Positions 9,539 to 19,248 are shown, numbered from the stretch's first letter. The stretch: 64,000 nucleotides of DNA from Lysobacteraceae bacterium SCN 69-320 (GCA_001725155.1 MEFP01000019.1:372001-436000); one strand, 5' to 3'. The notes: a model not told the origin generated them from the sequence alone. Program-made: numbers and translations.

Positions 9539-10021
9539 ATGCATACCCGAGCCGAAGAACTCATACGCGCGCTGCAGCTGGAACCGCACATCGAAGGCGG
9601 CCACTACCGGCGCATCTACGAATCCGCCACGCGCGTGGCTTACGGCGACAGCACACAGCGCGCCGTCGCGACCTCGATCTATTTCCTGCTCGCCGACGGT
9701 GAACTCAGCCGCTGGCACCGCGTCGATGCCGACGAGGTCTGGCATTTCTACGAAGGCCAGCCGCTGGAGCTGCTGCGCTACGACCCGGCCGAAGGCGTAC
9801 TGACCACGCATATCCTCGGTCCGGCCTCGCGCGATTCGGCTCCGGTATTCGTGGTGCCGGCCGGCATGTGGCAGGCGGCGCGGCCGCGCGGCGCCTACAC
9901 CCTGGTCGGCTGCACGGTCGCGCCGGGCTATGAATACCGCGGCTTCGCATTGCTGGACCAGGCGCCCGACGTCGCGCGCCGTCTCGGCGACATCGACGAC
10001 GCCCTGCTCGATCTGGCCTGA
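9539..10021 (+). CDS. Cupin_5 (DUF985) family protein
   Basis: A 160-residue single-domain cupin. IEGGHYRRIYES near the N-terminus, SRWHRVDADEVWHFYEG in the first cupin motif and GYEYRGFALLD at the end match the DUF985/cupin_5 family, and the HRVDADEVWHF residues can bind a metal. The reaction is not known for this family. It lies 30 bp after mfd and 4 bp before yaeQ, so the two small genes are probably cotranscribed. Confidence 0.88.
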   Translation: MHTRAEELIRALQLEPHIEGGHYRRIYESATRVAYGDSTQRAVATSIYFLLADGELSRWHRVDADEVWHFYEGQPLELLRYDPAEGVLTTHILGPASRDSAPVFVVPAGMWQAARPRGAYTLVGCTVAPGYEYRGFALLDQAPDVARRLGDIDDALLDLA

Positions 10022-10025
10022 CGCC

Positions 10026-10559
10026 ATGGCACTGAACGCGACCATCCACAAGATCGAGCTGCAGGTCAGCGACATGGACCGGCACTACTACGCCACCCAT
10101 GCGCTGACCCTCGCGCGCCATCCGTCGGAAACCGAAGAGCGCCTGATGCTGCGCGTGCTCGCGTTCGCGCTGAACGCCGACGAGGCGCTGAGCTTCGGCA
10201 AGGGCCTCAGCGATCCCGACGAGCCGGATCTCTGGCGCAAGGATCTGACCGGCGCGATCGCACAGTGGATAGAACTGGGTCAGCCCGACGAGCAGCGGCT
10301 GCGCCAGGCCGCCGGCCGCGCGGCTGACGTGAAGGTGTACAGCTACGGCCGCGCTGCGCCGATCTGGTGGGACAAGTCCGGCGCCGCACTGAGCCGCCAG
10401 CGCCGGCTCAAGGTCGTGGAGATCGGCGCAGCGACCTGCGCGGCGCTGGCCGCCATCGCCGCCCGCAAGCTCGAACTGCAATGCCTGATCCAGGACGGCG
10501 TCGTGCAGCTGCTCGGCGCGCACGGCACGATCGACGTCGAACTGCTGCCGCGGCTCTGA
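10026..10559 (+). CDS. yaeQ: YaeQ family protein
   Basis: A 177-residue YaeQ protein with a PD-(D/E)XK nuclease-like fold and no established activity. The start MALNATIHKIELQVSDMDRH and the segments HPSETEERLMLRVLAFAL, DEPDLWRKDLTG and IQDGVVQLLG are family landmarks. Length is normal. It is followed by an inverted repeat, CAACCG-N5-CGGTTG at 10586-10602, in the convergent gap before the RCC1 gene, possibly a terminator. Confidence 0.92.
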   Translation: MALNATIHKIELQVSDMDRHYYATHALTLARHPSETEERLMLRVLAFALNADEALSFGKGLSDPDEPDLWRKDLTGAIAQWIELGQPDEQRLRQAAGRAADVKVYSYGRAAPIWWDKSGAALSRQRRLKVVEIGAATCAALAAIAARKLELQCLIQDGVVQLLGAHGTIDVELLPRL

Positions 10560-10623
10560 AGCCGCGGCAGATGTCGGCCTGCGCACAACCGTACCGCGGT
10601 TGCGTGCCGGATCTTCGCAGTGC

Positions 10624-12888
10624 TCAGTATTCGGTCACCGGCTCGCCGCCGGAAAGGCGCAGGTTCAGCACCGCCGTAGCGGGTACTTCCAGGCGCTCCG
10701 GCGACACCACGGCGCGCTCGCCGGGCGACAGATCGGCGCGCACGAACACCACGCCGTTGGCGCGCGCGGCCGAGGTGTAATGCTCGAACACGGCCTGATT
10801 CAGCGCCGCGACCAGATCGAGTTCGCAGTCGGCACTGTCGGCCCAGCCGAAGTAATGTTCCTCGCCGCTGTCCTCGTCCTGCCGCACTTCGAAGAAGTCG
10901 ACCAGGCGCTGATGCGCGCGGCGGCCATCGCAGGACGTCGCCGGATCCGGCACGATCAGATAGATCTGCTCCGGAAACAGCGCCGCCAGACGCTCGCTTT
11001 TCCAGCTCGCCGCAAGCCGCTCGCGCGCCGGCTGCAGCTCCGAGGCGAATATGCGGAAGCGGTCCAGCGCTTCCTGATCGCGCGAGGCCGGGCCGCTGTC
11101 GCCCGGTGCGGCCACGTCCTGCAGCGCGCGCGCGACCCAGTCGTCGAGCGTGAGCAACTGCACCGGCGCGAACAGCGCGACAGCCGGGTAATGTTCGCCG
11201 CCGACGCCGAGACTGAACGGCCCGATGCTGCGCAGCGCCTCGCGGTAGGCCTTCGGCAGACGGCGGCCAAGCTGCTTCTCGTAGAGGTCGAGCAATTGTG
11301 CTGGCGGCGCGACACCGGCGTGCAGATCGGCGCGACCGTCCAGTGGCGTCACCGCGCGCAGCTGCGCGACGGACTGCCGATAGGCCGGCAGCAGCCCCTG
11401 CGCCGCGGCGCGCGCACGGAACTGCGCCTCGACGCCGCCGCTCGTGACGACGATCGCGCCGCGTCCCTGCAGCGCCTGCGGCGGCGCCGCGCTCGGCCGC
11501 GCTTCGCCGCGCAGTTCGTAGGCATGCAGACCCGGCGCAAGCTCCACGACGATCTGACCGCGATGGCTGCGCGGCGTCGCGCGATCCAGATCCAGCACCG
11601 CCCGGCGGCTGCCGTCTATCCACAGCTCGATGCGCGCGGCTGCCTCGTCGCTGGCCAGGTCGGCAGAGAACTGAAACGCCGCGGCGCCGGCCTTGACCGC
11701 GACACTCGGCGGCACCGGCTGACGCTCTCGGTCCAGCGCGGTCGGCAGCAGGGTCACATCGTCGCCGGCCGCGTCGAAACCGCCGACATTCGCGCCGTTC
11801 GCACCCCAGCCGAGCAGTCCGCCGTCGGCCAGCCGCGCGTACGCGTTGTAATCGCCGGCGAACAGCTCGACCACGCCCTTGCCGTCGAGCAGTTCAACGC
11901 GGCGCAGATCGCCTTCGAGCTCGTCGCCGCCGTCACCGAGCGTGCCGTAGACGTTGCCGCCGCGCGCCCAGACGCTGCCGTCGCGTTTGAGCACCAGGCT
12001 GTAGTCGTCACCGGCCGCGATCGCCGCGGCCTGATCCAGGCCGGCCAGCGGCTGCGGCGCGCGCATGGTCAGGTCCACTGCCGGCGTGGCGAGCTGGGCC
12101 GATTCGTTCGCGCCCCAGCCCCAGACGCGGCCGTCGCGATCCAGCGCGAGGCCATGAAAGCGGCCGACGCTGATCGCCGCAATGCCGTCCAGGCCGGCGA
12201 TGCGCAGCGGCTCGGCCTGCGGCGGATCGGCGAAATCCAGCGGCCGCCAGCGACCGCCTTCGCCGAGCAGCCCCCAGCGCGCGCTGCCCATGCCCCAGAC
12301 CGTGCCGTCACTGCGCAGCACCAGACTGGTGTCGCCCTGCGCGGCCACCGCCACTGCATCGGGAATCGCATCGACGATGCGCGGCAACCGCGCCTGCATG
12401 CGCGATTCGTTGCGCAGCGGGCCGCTGCCGAGCTGGCCGAGCGTGTTGCTGCCGACACTGCGCAGGCGGCCGTCCCTGCCGATCGCGAGCAGATGCTGTC
12501 GGCCCAATGCAACCGCGCGCACGCTGCCGAGCGCCTCGAAGCGCCGCGGCTGATGCGGCGCCGCCTTGCATTGCTCGGTCGGACAGGCCAGCTCGCCGAG
12601 CTCGCCCCAGAGCCACAGCGCGCCGTCGGCGTCGATGGCCGCCGCCGAATCGGATGCGTCGTGATTGATCGCGAGGCTGACGATGCGCGACAACCCGTCG
12701 ATGCGGCGGAAGGTCTTGCGCGGCCGCGGATCGTCGTCGCCGCGCACGGGCTCGGCATCGCCGCTGGCCCAGACCGTGCCGTCGGGCTGCAGCCAGAGCA
12801 CCTGGCTGCCGGCGACGATCTGCGGCGTGGCAGCAGCAGCGGCGAGCGCGGGCAGGCTGAGCAACAGACTCGCGAGCGTCCTGAGCAT
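10624..12888 (-). CDS. Exported RCC1-repeat protein with a SUKH-like C-terminal region
   Basis: A 754-residue protein with a signal peptide (about residues 1-19). About seven RCC1-type repeats follow at 30-375: DGTVWASGD, DGALWLWGE, GSNTLGQLG, DGTVWGMGS, DGRVWGWGANE, DGSVWARGG, GLLGWGANG. A beta-rich segment lies near 395-470. The C-terminal third contains LDLYEKQLGRRLPKAYREAL (532-551), which looks like the opening helix of SMI1/KNR4 (SUKH) domains. Bacterial RCC1 proteins are usually exported propellers of unknown ligand. The SUKH resemblance is by eye and needs a profile search. Confidence 0.75.
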   Translation of the reverse strand: MLRTLASLLLSLPALAAAAATPQIVAGSQVLWLQPDGTVWASGDAEPVRGDDDPRPRKTFRRIDGLSRIVSLAINHDASDSAAAIDADGALWLWGELGELACPTEQCKAAPHQPRRFEALGSVRAVALGRQHLLAIGRDGRLRSVGSNTLGQLGSGPLRNESRMQARLPRIVDAIPDAVAVAAQGDTSLVLRSDGTVWGMGSARWGLLGEGGRWRPLDFADPPQAEPLRIAGLDGIAAISVGRFHGLALDRDGRVWGWGANESAQLATPAVDLTMRAPQPLAGLDQAAAIAAGDDYSLVLKRDGSVWARGGNVYGTLGDGGDELEGDLRRVELLDGKGVVELFAGDYNAYARLADGGLLGWGANGANVGGFDAAGDDVTLLPTALDRERQPVPPSVAVKAGAAAFQFSADLASDEAAARIELWIDGSRRAVLDLDRATPRSHRGQIVVELAPGLHAYELRGEARPSAAPPQALQGRGAIVVTSGGVEAQFRARAAAQGLLPAYRQSVAQLRAVTPLDGRADLHAGVAPPAQLLDLYEKQLGRRLPKAYREALRSIGPFSLGVGGEHYPAVALFAPVQLLTLDDWVARALQDVAAPGDSGPASRDQEALDRFRIFASELQPARERLAASWKSERLAALFPEQIYLIVPDPATSCDGRRAHQRLVDFFEVRQDEDSGEEHYFGWADSADCELDLVAALNQAVFEHYTSAARANGVVFVRADLSPGERAVVSPERLEVPATAVLNLRLSGGEPVTEY

Positions 12889-12987
12889 GGCGATATTCGT
12901 CCTGAACTGCGCGAAGTATAGGCAAGCGCCCGCCGGGCCGGAATCGCACGGCTGGCAGCCGCAGCGCCTGCGGCGCAGACCGGTGCG

Positions 12988-13896
12988 TTACGGCCGATCG
13001 CTGCCGTGCGCGTCCCGCAACGCCTGCATGCGTGCATCCTTTTCCCGCCACAGCGCATTGAGCCAGTGCTGAAAGCGTTCGCGGAACGCGGCGTCGTTCT
13101 GGTAGTCGCCGGACAGGAATTCGGACGGAATCGCGCGCCGGCGCACATCGACGCGAACCTCGCCGACGCGGCTGGCGAGCAGGTCGTACAAGGTCGGCCG
13201 GCCGCGCGGATAGACCACGGTCACGTCGACGATCGCCTGCAGCAGCGGGCCCATGGACTGCAGCACGAACGCGACGCCGCCGGCGCGCGGCGGCAGCAGA
13301 TGCGCATACGGCGACGACGACTGCACATGCTTGGCCGGCGTGAAACGCGTGCCCTCGACGAAGTTCATGATCGCCACGGGCTGCTCGCGGAATTTCTCGC
13401 AGGCACGTCGCGTCGCTTCGAGATCCTTGCCGCGCCATTCCGGATGCCGTTCGAGCTGCGCGCGGGAATGGCGCCGCATGAACGGGAAATCCAGCGCCCA
13501 CCAGGCCAGCCCCAGCACCGGCACCCAGATCAGTTCGCGCTTGAGAAAAAAAGTCAGCAGCGGGATGCGGTCGTTGAAGGCCATCTGCAGCACCGGGATG
13601 TCGACCCAGCTCTGGTGATTGCAGACCACGAGATACCAGCCTTCGCGCTGCAATCCGTCGGCGCCGTCGACCTGTACCCGGGTGCCGACGCCGCGGATCA
13701 GGCGGCTGTTGAACGCTATCCAGCTGTGCGCGATCCGCGCGAGCACGCGACTCAGGCGCCGGCGCAGCGGCGCCGACGGCAGCAGGGCCTTGAGTGCGGC
13801 CAGCGGCAGCAGCAGGGAGGCGTGGAACAGCGTGCTGCCGACCACGAGCAGGAACGCGAGAGCGGCGCGCAGCGGCGCCAGAGCAGTGCGGGCCAT
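12988..13896 (-). CDS. PlsC-type 1-acyl-sn-glycerol-phosphate acyltransferase-like protein
   Basis: A 302-residue membrane acyltransferase with an N-terminal hydrophobic helix (LAFLLVVGSTLFHASLLLPL). It has the catalytic NHxxxxD motif (CNHQSWVD, near residue 93), FFLKRELIWVPVLG, and the FVEGTRF substrate motif. These match the YihG branch of the LPLAT superfamily, so it probably acylates a lysophospholipid at the inner membrane. It is a single gene between two minus-strand genes. The exact acyl acceptor cannot be inferred. Confidence 0.9.
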   Translation of the reverse strand: MARTALAPLRAALAFLLVVGSTLFHASLLLPLAALKALLPSAPLRRRLSRVLARIAHSWIAFNSRLIRGVGTRVQVDGADGLQREGWYLVVCNHQSWVDIPVLQMAFNDRIPLLTFFLKRELIWVPVLGLAWWALDFPFMRRHSRAQLERHPEWRGKDLEATRRACEKFREQPVAIMNFVEGTRFTPAKHVQSSSPYAHLLPPRAGGVAFVLQSMGPLLQAIVDVTVVYPRGRPTLYDLLASRVGEVRVDVRRRAIPSEFLSGDYQNDAAFRERFQHWLNALWREKDARMQALRDAHGSDRP

Positions 13897-14059
13897 CGGC
13901 GTCAGAAGGTCGCGAAACGGCGTTCGAACATACGCGAACGAATTGATGCTGTTGCACTAGGACGCTTACGCCGCGGTCTTCGGCCTGCTGCCGGCGATTC
14001 GGAGCCGGACAACGGCGCAGCCCTGCGCGCACATTCGCGACCCGCCGGCGCCACGCGGT

Positions 14060-16888
14060 TCAACGCAGGCCGACGGCGCGCACGCGCAGACCGGCACCGG
14101 CGCCGCCGAAGCTGGCCGCGGCGGCGTCCTGTTCGACCGACGCCGCCGGCCAGGGCTGCGCGACGCCGCGCAGACCCGACCGGGCCAGCAGACGTTCATG
14201 GCGCTCGGCCGCGCAGAGCTCGGCGAGCCGTGGACCGGCGAGGCTGTGCAACTGCAGTTCGGCCAGCACGTCGCCGCGCTCGCGCGCGGCCCCGTGCAAC
14301 GCGCCGAGCTGCTGCCAGGCGTCTGCCGCGCGGCCCTGGGCGCGCAGCAGCAGCACCAGCAGGCTTTGCAGCTGCTGGCGCGCCTCCCAGTCGTCGGCCG
14401 GCGCGAGCTCGTCCACGCGGCGCAGCTCGGCCTGCGTTTCGGCGAGCTCGCCGCGGGTCAGCGCGAGTTCGGCCGCGACCAGCCGCGCGTCGGTTTCGAT
14501 CGCCGCCAGGCCACTGGACACCGCCGCCGCGACCAGGGTGTCGATCAGCGCGGCGGCGCGCGGCGTATCGCCGAAACGCGCGAGCAGCGGCACGAACTCG
14601 ACGGCGAGCCGCCAGTTCTCGACCTGCGAGGCCGGCCGCAGCAGCGGCGAATCCTGCAGTCCGAGCAGCATGCGGCGCGTCGTGCCGGCATCACCGGCGA
14701 GCACGCTCAGGCGCGCCTGGAGAATGCCGGCACGCGCCGCGTAGAACGGCAGCTGCGGCGTATTGCAGGCGCTGATCGCGGTACTCGCATCGGCCATGCG
14801 TCCCTGGCGCAGGAACACGGCCGCGCGCGTGCAGGCCAGTCCGGCCGCGATCGGCGGCAGGCTGCGCGCCTGACTCGTGCGCAGCTGTTCTTCGGCCACA
14901 TCCAGCGTCGTCAGCGCCGCCTCGTACTGGCCGCGGCGCAGTTGCAGACGCGCCGCGGCCATGCCGGCGACGAAGGCCGCGCGGCCCTGCAATGGCGCGG
15001 CGCGCAGCGCGGCGAGGCGGCGCCCGACTGCGCCGAAATCGTTGCGCCAGGAATCCAGGCGCAGCAGGTCCGCGTCGACCTCGCGCTCCAGCGAACGGTC
15101 GCCGGTCGACTCGGCCACGGCTTCGGCCTGCTTGAAGCGTTCCTGCGCCTCGTGCACCTCGCCGCGACGCAGATCGTGCAAACCGACCCGGCGCAAGGCA
15201 TCCACCTCGATCGCCGCGTTGCCTGCGGCGCGCGCTTCGGCCAGCAATTCGTCCAGATCCGAGATCGCGCCGTCGCCGCCCGTTTCGCCGAGCTCGCGCA
15301 GCAGGCGCGCACGGCGCAGGCCGAGGCGGTCGCCGGAGGCGCCGAAACCCGCGATCGCGTCGTCGTACAGCGCCGCGTCGATAGGCAGATCGCTCCAGCT
15401 CATCGCGTCGGCCAGCAGCAAGGTCGCGCGCGCCCGGCCCTGGTCCCAGCCCAGCACGCGCGCCAGCTTGACGGCTTCGGCCGCCGTTGCGCGCGCGTGC
15501 GCGAGATCGAGATTGGCAAGCTCGGCCTCGGCACGCTCGATCAGCCACGGCAGCGCCTGCGCCGGCGCTGCAGGCAGCTCGCCGGACAGCCGCTCCTGGG
15601 CGTCGCGGCTGCGACCGGCGCGGCGCAGATTCTCGGCCTCGGCCAGTCGCAGATCCGGCCGCACGCCGCGGCTGGCTGTCCACAATTCGCCAAATTGCTG
15701 CGCGGCGGCCGGATAGTCCTGGCGAATCGCGAGCATCTGCGCCCGCGGCAGCGGCTGCATCGCAGCCGGCAGGCTCGCCACCCAGCGCTCGGCCAGGGCG
15801 AGTTCGGCCTGGGCCGCGTTCGACTGGCCCAGTTCCGTCAGCGCGACGGCGAGCCGCAGGCGGGCGAAACCGAATTCGGACGCCGCTTCGAGCACGCGCC
15901 GGTACAGCGCCGCGGCGTCGCTCCAGCGATCGTGCTGCTCGGCGGCTATGGCCCTGACCAGGTCCGGCGCGACCGCGTTTTCCAGGGGCGTCAGCGACGG
16001 TGCCGCGGCTGTATCCGTGTCCGGCGCGAAATGCTGCACGACAACGCGGCTGACCTGGTCGATCGCACCGACCAGCCGTTCCTGCGTGCTGCCGCGGTCG
16101 ACGCTCTCGTCGCCGTGGATGTCGTGCAGATGCGCACGCACCTGCCACTCGCCGTCGCGGCCGACCGGCATGGCGACGCTGAGCAGCACGACCACGTCGT
16201 TGCGGTCGCGCTCGGAGGCCGCATCGGCCAGAACCACGCGGTCGCTGTATGCGGCCAGTTGCCATTCGATCCAGCCGTACAGCAGCTCGGCCGGCCAGCG
16301 CGCGTCGGCCTGCACGGCGTTGTCGGGTACGGCGACGAGCACGACGCGGCGCGGCGCCGACGGCTCCAGCGGCCAGGCAAACGCGGCCAGCAGCAACGCA
16401 CCGATCAGCAGCAGAGCGACCGCGGCCGCGGCGCTGTGCCGCCGCGTCGGCGCGACGGTCGCCGCCGGCGCCCCGGCTGCGGACGGCACATCGGGCACCG
16501 GTACAGCGAGCGGCTCCGCAGCGACGAGGTCGGTGACGGTTACCGGTTCCAGCACGGCCGGCGGATCGAATACGTAGCCCTGCTTGGACACCGTGCGTAT
16601 CCAGCCCTTGGCTTCCTCGCCGAGGGCCTTGCGCAGCATCCAGATGCTGGTCGTGATGTTGGCGTCCTCGACCACGACGCCGGACCAGACGCGGCGAAAG
16701 ATCTCCTCACGCGTGTGCAGTACGTGCGGTTCGCGCAGGAACAGCAGCAGCAGGTCGAAGCAGCGCTGGCTCAGCTCGTGCTCGCGCCCTTTGCGATGCA
16801 CGCTGCGATAGCGCAGATCGAACTCCACGCCGCCCAGTCGCAGGCGGTGCGTGTTCTCTGGCCAGGGCTGGCCGATTGCCTCAGACAT
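14060..16888 (-). CDS. CadC-type membrane-anchored winged-helix regulator with TPR-like C-terminus
   Basis: A 942-residue transcriptional regulator. Residues 15-108 are an OmpR/PhoB-type winged helix (HELSQRCFDLLLLFLREP, then TSIWMLRKALGEE and WIRTVSKQGYVF). A Pro/Ala linker leads to one transmembrane helix at 153-172. The remaining ~770 residues are Ala-rich helical hairpins resembling TPR repeats, presumably periplasmic. Such proteins bind DNA from the membrane without a partner kinase. The gene faces 17572 across a 683-bp gap, so that exported protein is a possible target. Confidence 0.85.
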   Translation of the reverse strand: MSEAIGQPWPENTHRLRLGGVEFDLRYRSVHRKGREHELSQRCFDLLLLFLREPHVLHTREEIFRRVWSGVVVEDANITTSIWMLRKALGEEAKGWIRTVSKQGYVFDPPAVLEPVTVTDLVAAEPLAVPVPDVPSAAGAPAATVAPTRRHSAAAAVALLLIGALLLAAFAWPLEPSAPRRVVLVAVPDNAVQADARWPAELLYGWIEWQLAAYSDRVVLADAASERDRNDVVVLLSVAMPVGRDGEWQVRAHLHDIHGDESVDRGSTQERLVGAIDQVSRVVVQHFAPDTDTAAAPSLTPLENAVAPDLVRAIAAEQHDRWSDAAALYRRVLEAASEFGFARLRLAVALTELGQSNAAQAELALAERWVASLPAAMQPLPRAQMLAIRQDYPAAAQQFGELWTASRGVRPDLRLAEAENLRRAGRSRDAQERLSGELPAAPAQALPWLIERAEAELANLDLAHARATAAEAVKLARVLGWDQGRARATLLLADAMSWSDLPIDAALYDDAIAGFGASGDRLGLRRARLLRELGETGGDGAISDLDELLAEARAAGNAAIEVDALRRVGLHDLRRGEVHEAQERFKQAEAVAESTGDRSLEREVDADLLRLDSWRNDFGAVGRRLAALRAAPLQGRAAFVAGMAAARLQLRRGQYEAALTTLDVAEEQLRTSQARSLPPIAAGLACTRAAVFLRQGRMADASTAISACNTPQLPFYAARAGILQARLSVLAGDAGTTRRMLLGLQDSPLLRPASQVENWRLAVEFVPLLARFGDTPRAAALIDTLVAAAVSSGLAAIETDARLVAAELALTRGELAETQAELRRVDELAPADDWEARQQLQSLLVLLLRAQGRAADAWQQLGALHGAARERGDVLAELQLHSLAGPRLAELCAAERHERLLARSGLRGVAQPWPAASVEQDAAAASFGGAGAGLRVRAVGLR

Positions 16889-17571
16889 CGTTTCTCCCGC
16901 GCGGAATCATCCCGGATCCGCGTCTACGCGCCACCCGCCAACGCGGGAACCCCTGCACACCCTGTGCGGATGCAAACACGCGTCCGCCGCCTTTGCCGGC
17001 GCGCCCGCGTCTGCCCGCGGAAAATTGCGATCGCACTATCGACGCAAGCCTTCGGCGAAACAAGTAACAAGCGGTAAATCTTGCAATTCTTACCTGACGA
17101 AGCGCATGAAATCCCGCGCGATCCGGCAACCTTCGCCGAATCGCCGCGTGACGATTTGCAAATATTCCGCCACAGTAGTTTTCGATCGCGGCAACGGCAC
17201 GAATTCGCGCTCCCGCATGACGACACGGCGGCCGACGTCGCCGCCGCGGCAGTGCCGCGGTGCGGACGGCGGTCATGCCCTCACTGCCGCAAGCGAGCCG
17301 AACCTCTCGTCCGGACGCATCGCCGTCACGCCAGGGAATCGCCCCCGAGCGGAGATCCGCCGGCGCTTCTCCACGGTCGCGCGCACTCGCGGCGCGGCGA
17401 CGCTCGTCGTGTTGCAGCGGCAAGCTCGAGCCCCCTGACCGTGGTCACGGATTTGCCGGATAGCGCGCATTCGTGCGCGCCGACGCGCAGCCGGCCGCGG
17501 CGATTGCTATACAGCTGCCCGGAGGCCGGCCCGGTGCCGGCCGCGGTTTTCTCAACCTGACGGAAGGACTC
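16889..17571. other. Divergent intergenic region, 683 bp
   Basis: No convincing gene. The 17040-17200 part is less GC-rich than its surroundings and holds the perfect 10-bp palindrome ATTTGCAAAT (17154-17163), a candidate operator between the CadC-like regulator and the exported protein at 17572. The rest looks like unremarkable GC-rich DNA. Confidence 0.5.
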
Positions 17572-18489
17572 ATGTTGCAAACGATGTTGTTCACGCTGGC
17601 GCTGGGCGGACTGGCGTTGAGCGCGCCCGGTGCGGCCGCCACGCCACCGGCCGCCACGGCCCAGGCTGCGGTCGACGCGCTGCTCGCCACCGATCGCGAC
17701 TTCGCCCGCGCCAGCGCCGCGACCGATCCGGTCAGCGGACTCAGCGCCATGTTCGCCGACGACGTGGTCATGCCGGTGCGCGGCAACCGCTTCGCGCGCG
17801 GACTGGACGAAGTGCGCGACTATCTGCGCAGCACGCCCGACTATCCGAAGTCGCAGATCGAATGGACGCCGCAGCGCGGCGGCATCTCGGCCGACGGCCA
17901 GCACGGCTTCACCTTCGGCTACATGACCCTGCACAAGCCCGATGCGAGCACGCAGCCGCTGAAATATCTGGCCTACTGGGTGCGCCGCGACGGCAAATGG
18001 CGCGTCGTCGCCTACAAGCGCAGCGTCAGCCGCGCCGCACCGCAGTCGATAGCGCCGATGCCCTCGGCGCTGCCCGGCACGCCTGGCGCCACCGCAGCCG
18101 ATGCGGCGCGCACGCAGGAATACACGCGCAGCCTCGACCAGGCCGAGCGGGCGTTCTCCGACGAGGCTCAGCGCATCGGCCTCGGACCGGCCTTCGCCAA
18201 ATACGGCAGCGACGACGCGATCAACCTCGGCGGCCCGGACGATGCGCAGGTCATCGTCGGCGCCGACCGGATCGCCGCGAGCGTCAGCGCCGGCAGCGCG
18301 CCGGGCACCAGCCCGGTCACCTGGGCGCCGGACGAAGTCATCGTCGCCGGCAGCGGCGACCTCGGCGTCACCATCGGCTTCCTGCAGCCGAACGCCGCCG
18401 GTCCCGACGGCAGTCGCAAGCCGATTCCGTTCTTCACGATCTGGCGCCGACCCGACACCAAGGCCGCCTGGCGTTACGTGGCCGAATGA
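17572..18489 (+). CDS. Exported protein with two SnoaL/DUF4440-like domains
   Basis: A 305-residue protein starting at an ATG with a strong GGAAGGA site, followed by a signal peptide (LFTLALGGLALSAPGAAA). The first domain (VDALLATDRDFARASAATD, then MFADDVVMP, and YWVRRDGKWRVVAYKRS) is a typical DUF4440/SnoaL cone. A second, more degenerate copy begins near residue 182 (YTRSLDQAERAFSDEAQRIG) and ends FTIWRRPDTKAAWRYVAE. These domains bind small ligands or act as simple enzymes. No substrate can be named. Confidence 0.82.
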   Translation: MLQTMLFTLALGGLALSAPGAAATPPAATAQAAVDALLATDRDFARASAATDPVSGLSAMFADDVVMPVRGNRFARGLDEVRDYLRSTPDYPKSQIEWTPQRGGISADGQHGFTFGYMTLHKPDASTQPLKYLAYWVRRDGKWRVVAYKRSVSRAAPQSIAPMPSALPGTPGATAADAARTQEYTRSLDQAERAFSDEAQRIGLGPAFAKYGSDDAINLGGPDDAQVIVGADRIAASVSAGSAPGTSPVTWAPDEVIVAGSGDLGVTIGFLQPNAAGPDGSRKPIPFFTIWRRPDTKAAWRYVAE

Positions 18490-18540
18490 GTCGTTGAACA
18501 GGCGTGAGGCGCGGCTCCACCACGGCAACCGCGGTATGCG

Positions 18541-18902
18541 GCAACCCCATCCCCACCCATACCCGTCCGGCCCGTTGGGCGTTCAGGGCGCCGCCGGTGG
18601 TTATGCACGGGCGCCTTTCACCCTCGAGGAAACCGCGAAAAGCCCGTCGTTCCGGCGGTCTAGCGAGTCGACGAGTCCGGCGCAGGTCCGGACTCGTCTC
18701 CATCGCTCAAGCGCCTGCGCGCTCGATCGCGAGCGGCACGCCACCGGGCCGCGGGCACCTCGACGTTGTTCGAGGTGCCCTTGAACGGCAGGACTTGAAA
18801 GCGGCGGCGCTCCGCGAAAGCCCGTCTGGAACAAGCGAACTTCCCGCTTGTCGCCGGAAAACCCGCGCCTTCAAGGAGAAGGCATGGGGGGGATGGGGTT
18901 GC
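18541..18902. mobile_element. MITE-like module bounded by inverted family-2 repeats
   Basis: The left end reads GCAACCCCATCCCC followed by ACCCAT (18541-18560). The right end (18884-18902) is its reverse complement with one indel, ATGGG then GGGGATGGGGTTGC. The 362 bp between encode nothing and contain one complete copy of the hairpin repeat described separately. No target-site duplication is obvious. It may be a non-autonomous element or a nested pair of extragenic repeats. Confidence 0.45.
18616..18780 (+). repeat. Hairpin-rich dispersed repeat, copy B
   Basis: About 165 bp matching the copies at 27687-27846 (minus strand) and 51285-51445 (plus strand). Successive perfect stems are CGAGTCCGG/CCGGACTCG (7-nt loop), a CGCTCG-ATCG-CGAGCG hairpin, and GGGCACCTCGA/TCGAGGTGCCC (6-nt loop). 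The order of stems is the same in all copies. Confidence 0.85.
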
Positions 18903-18906
18903 TTAG
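18861..18906 (+). repeat. Short G-rich repeat, family 2, copy 1
   Basis: Contains CAAGGAGAAGGCATGGG, then GGATGGGGTTGCTTAG. It aligns with 47822-47874 in the pattern CAAGGnGnAGGCATGGG...GGAnGGGnTTGCT. Such elements commonly lie between genes in Xanthomonadales. Confidence 0.6.
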
Positions 18907-19248
18907 CCCTTCCCTTCCTGCGCCCACCTGTTGTCGATGCCGTGAGGACGTTCCGGCTGGATCTTGCCGCGAAACCAAGCGCCCCAAAAAATCGACGCCA
19001 CGGCGGCGAACAACGACGCCGCATCGAAGCGAAGCCGCCCGCAGGCACCCGGTAGTCATCTGCGGAACGGGACACTAGACTCGCGCCGGCGTCGCTGCGG
19101 CGGTCATCACCGCGCCGCTGCTGCCCGACGGCCGCGTCGTTCCATGGCACGGCATCCGACAATTTCAGGCCTGTTCTCTCCGCATCCGGCTGCCCTGCAG
19201 GGCATGCGCGGCAGCGGCCGGACCGGTGCGCGTCGAGACCGCCAGGAC

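Larger units (their letters stand above)
18490..19248. other. Repeat-bearing intergenic region, 759 bp
   Basis: No supported gene. Most of it is the MITE-like module 18541-18902. The 19080-19248 part is GC-rich leader DNA before the membrane-protein gene, with no clear promoter. Confidence 0.6.

Noticed and set aside
6209-10075. A long antisense open frame (about 1288 codons) opposite mfd
   Set aside because: GC-rich coding DNA leaves long antisense frames open. Codon and motif evidence belongs to mfd, the cupin gene and yaeQ on the plus strand; the antisense reading shows no domain.
10750-12888. Repeated DNA-level pattern possibly a tandem repeat array or CRISPR
   Set aside because: The similarity is at protein level (RCC1 repeats) with variable spacing; there are no conserved direct repeats with unique spacers.
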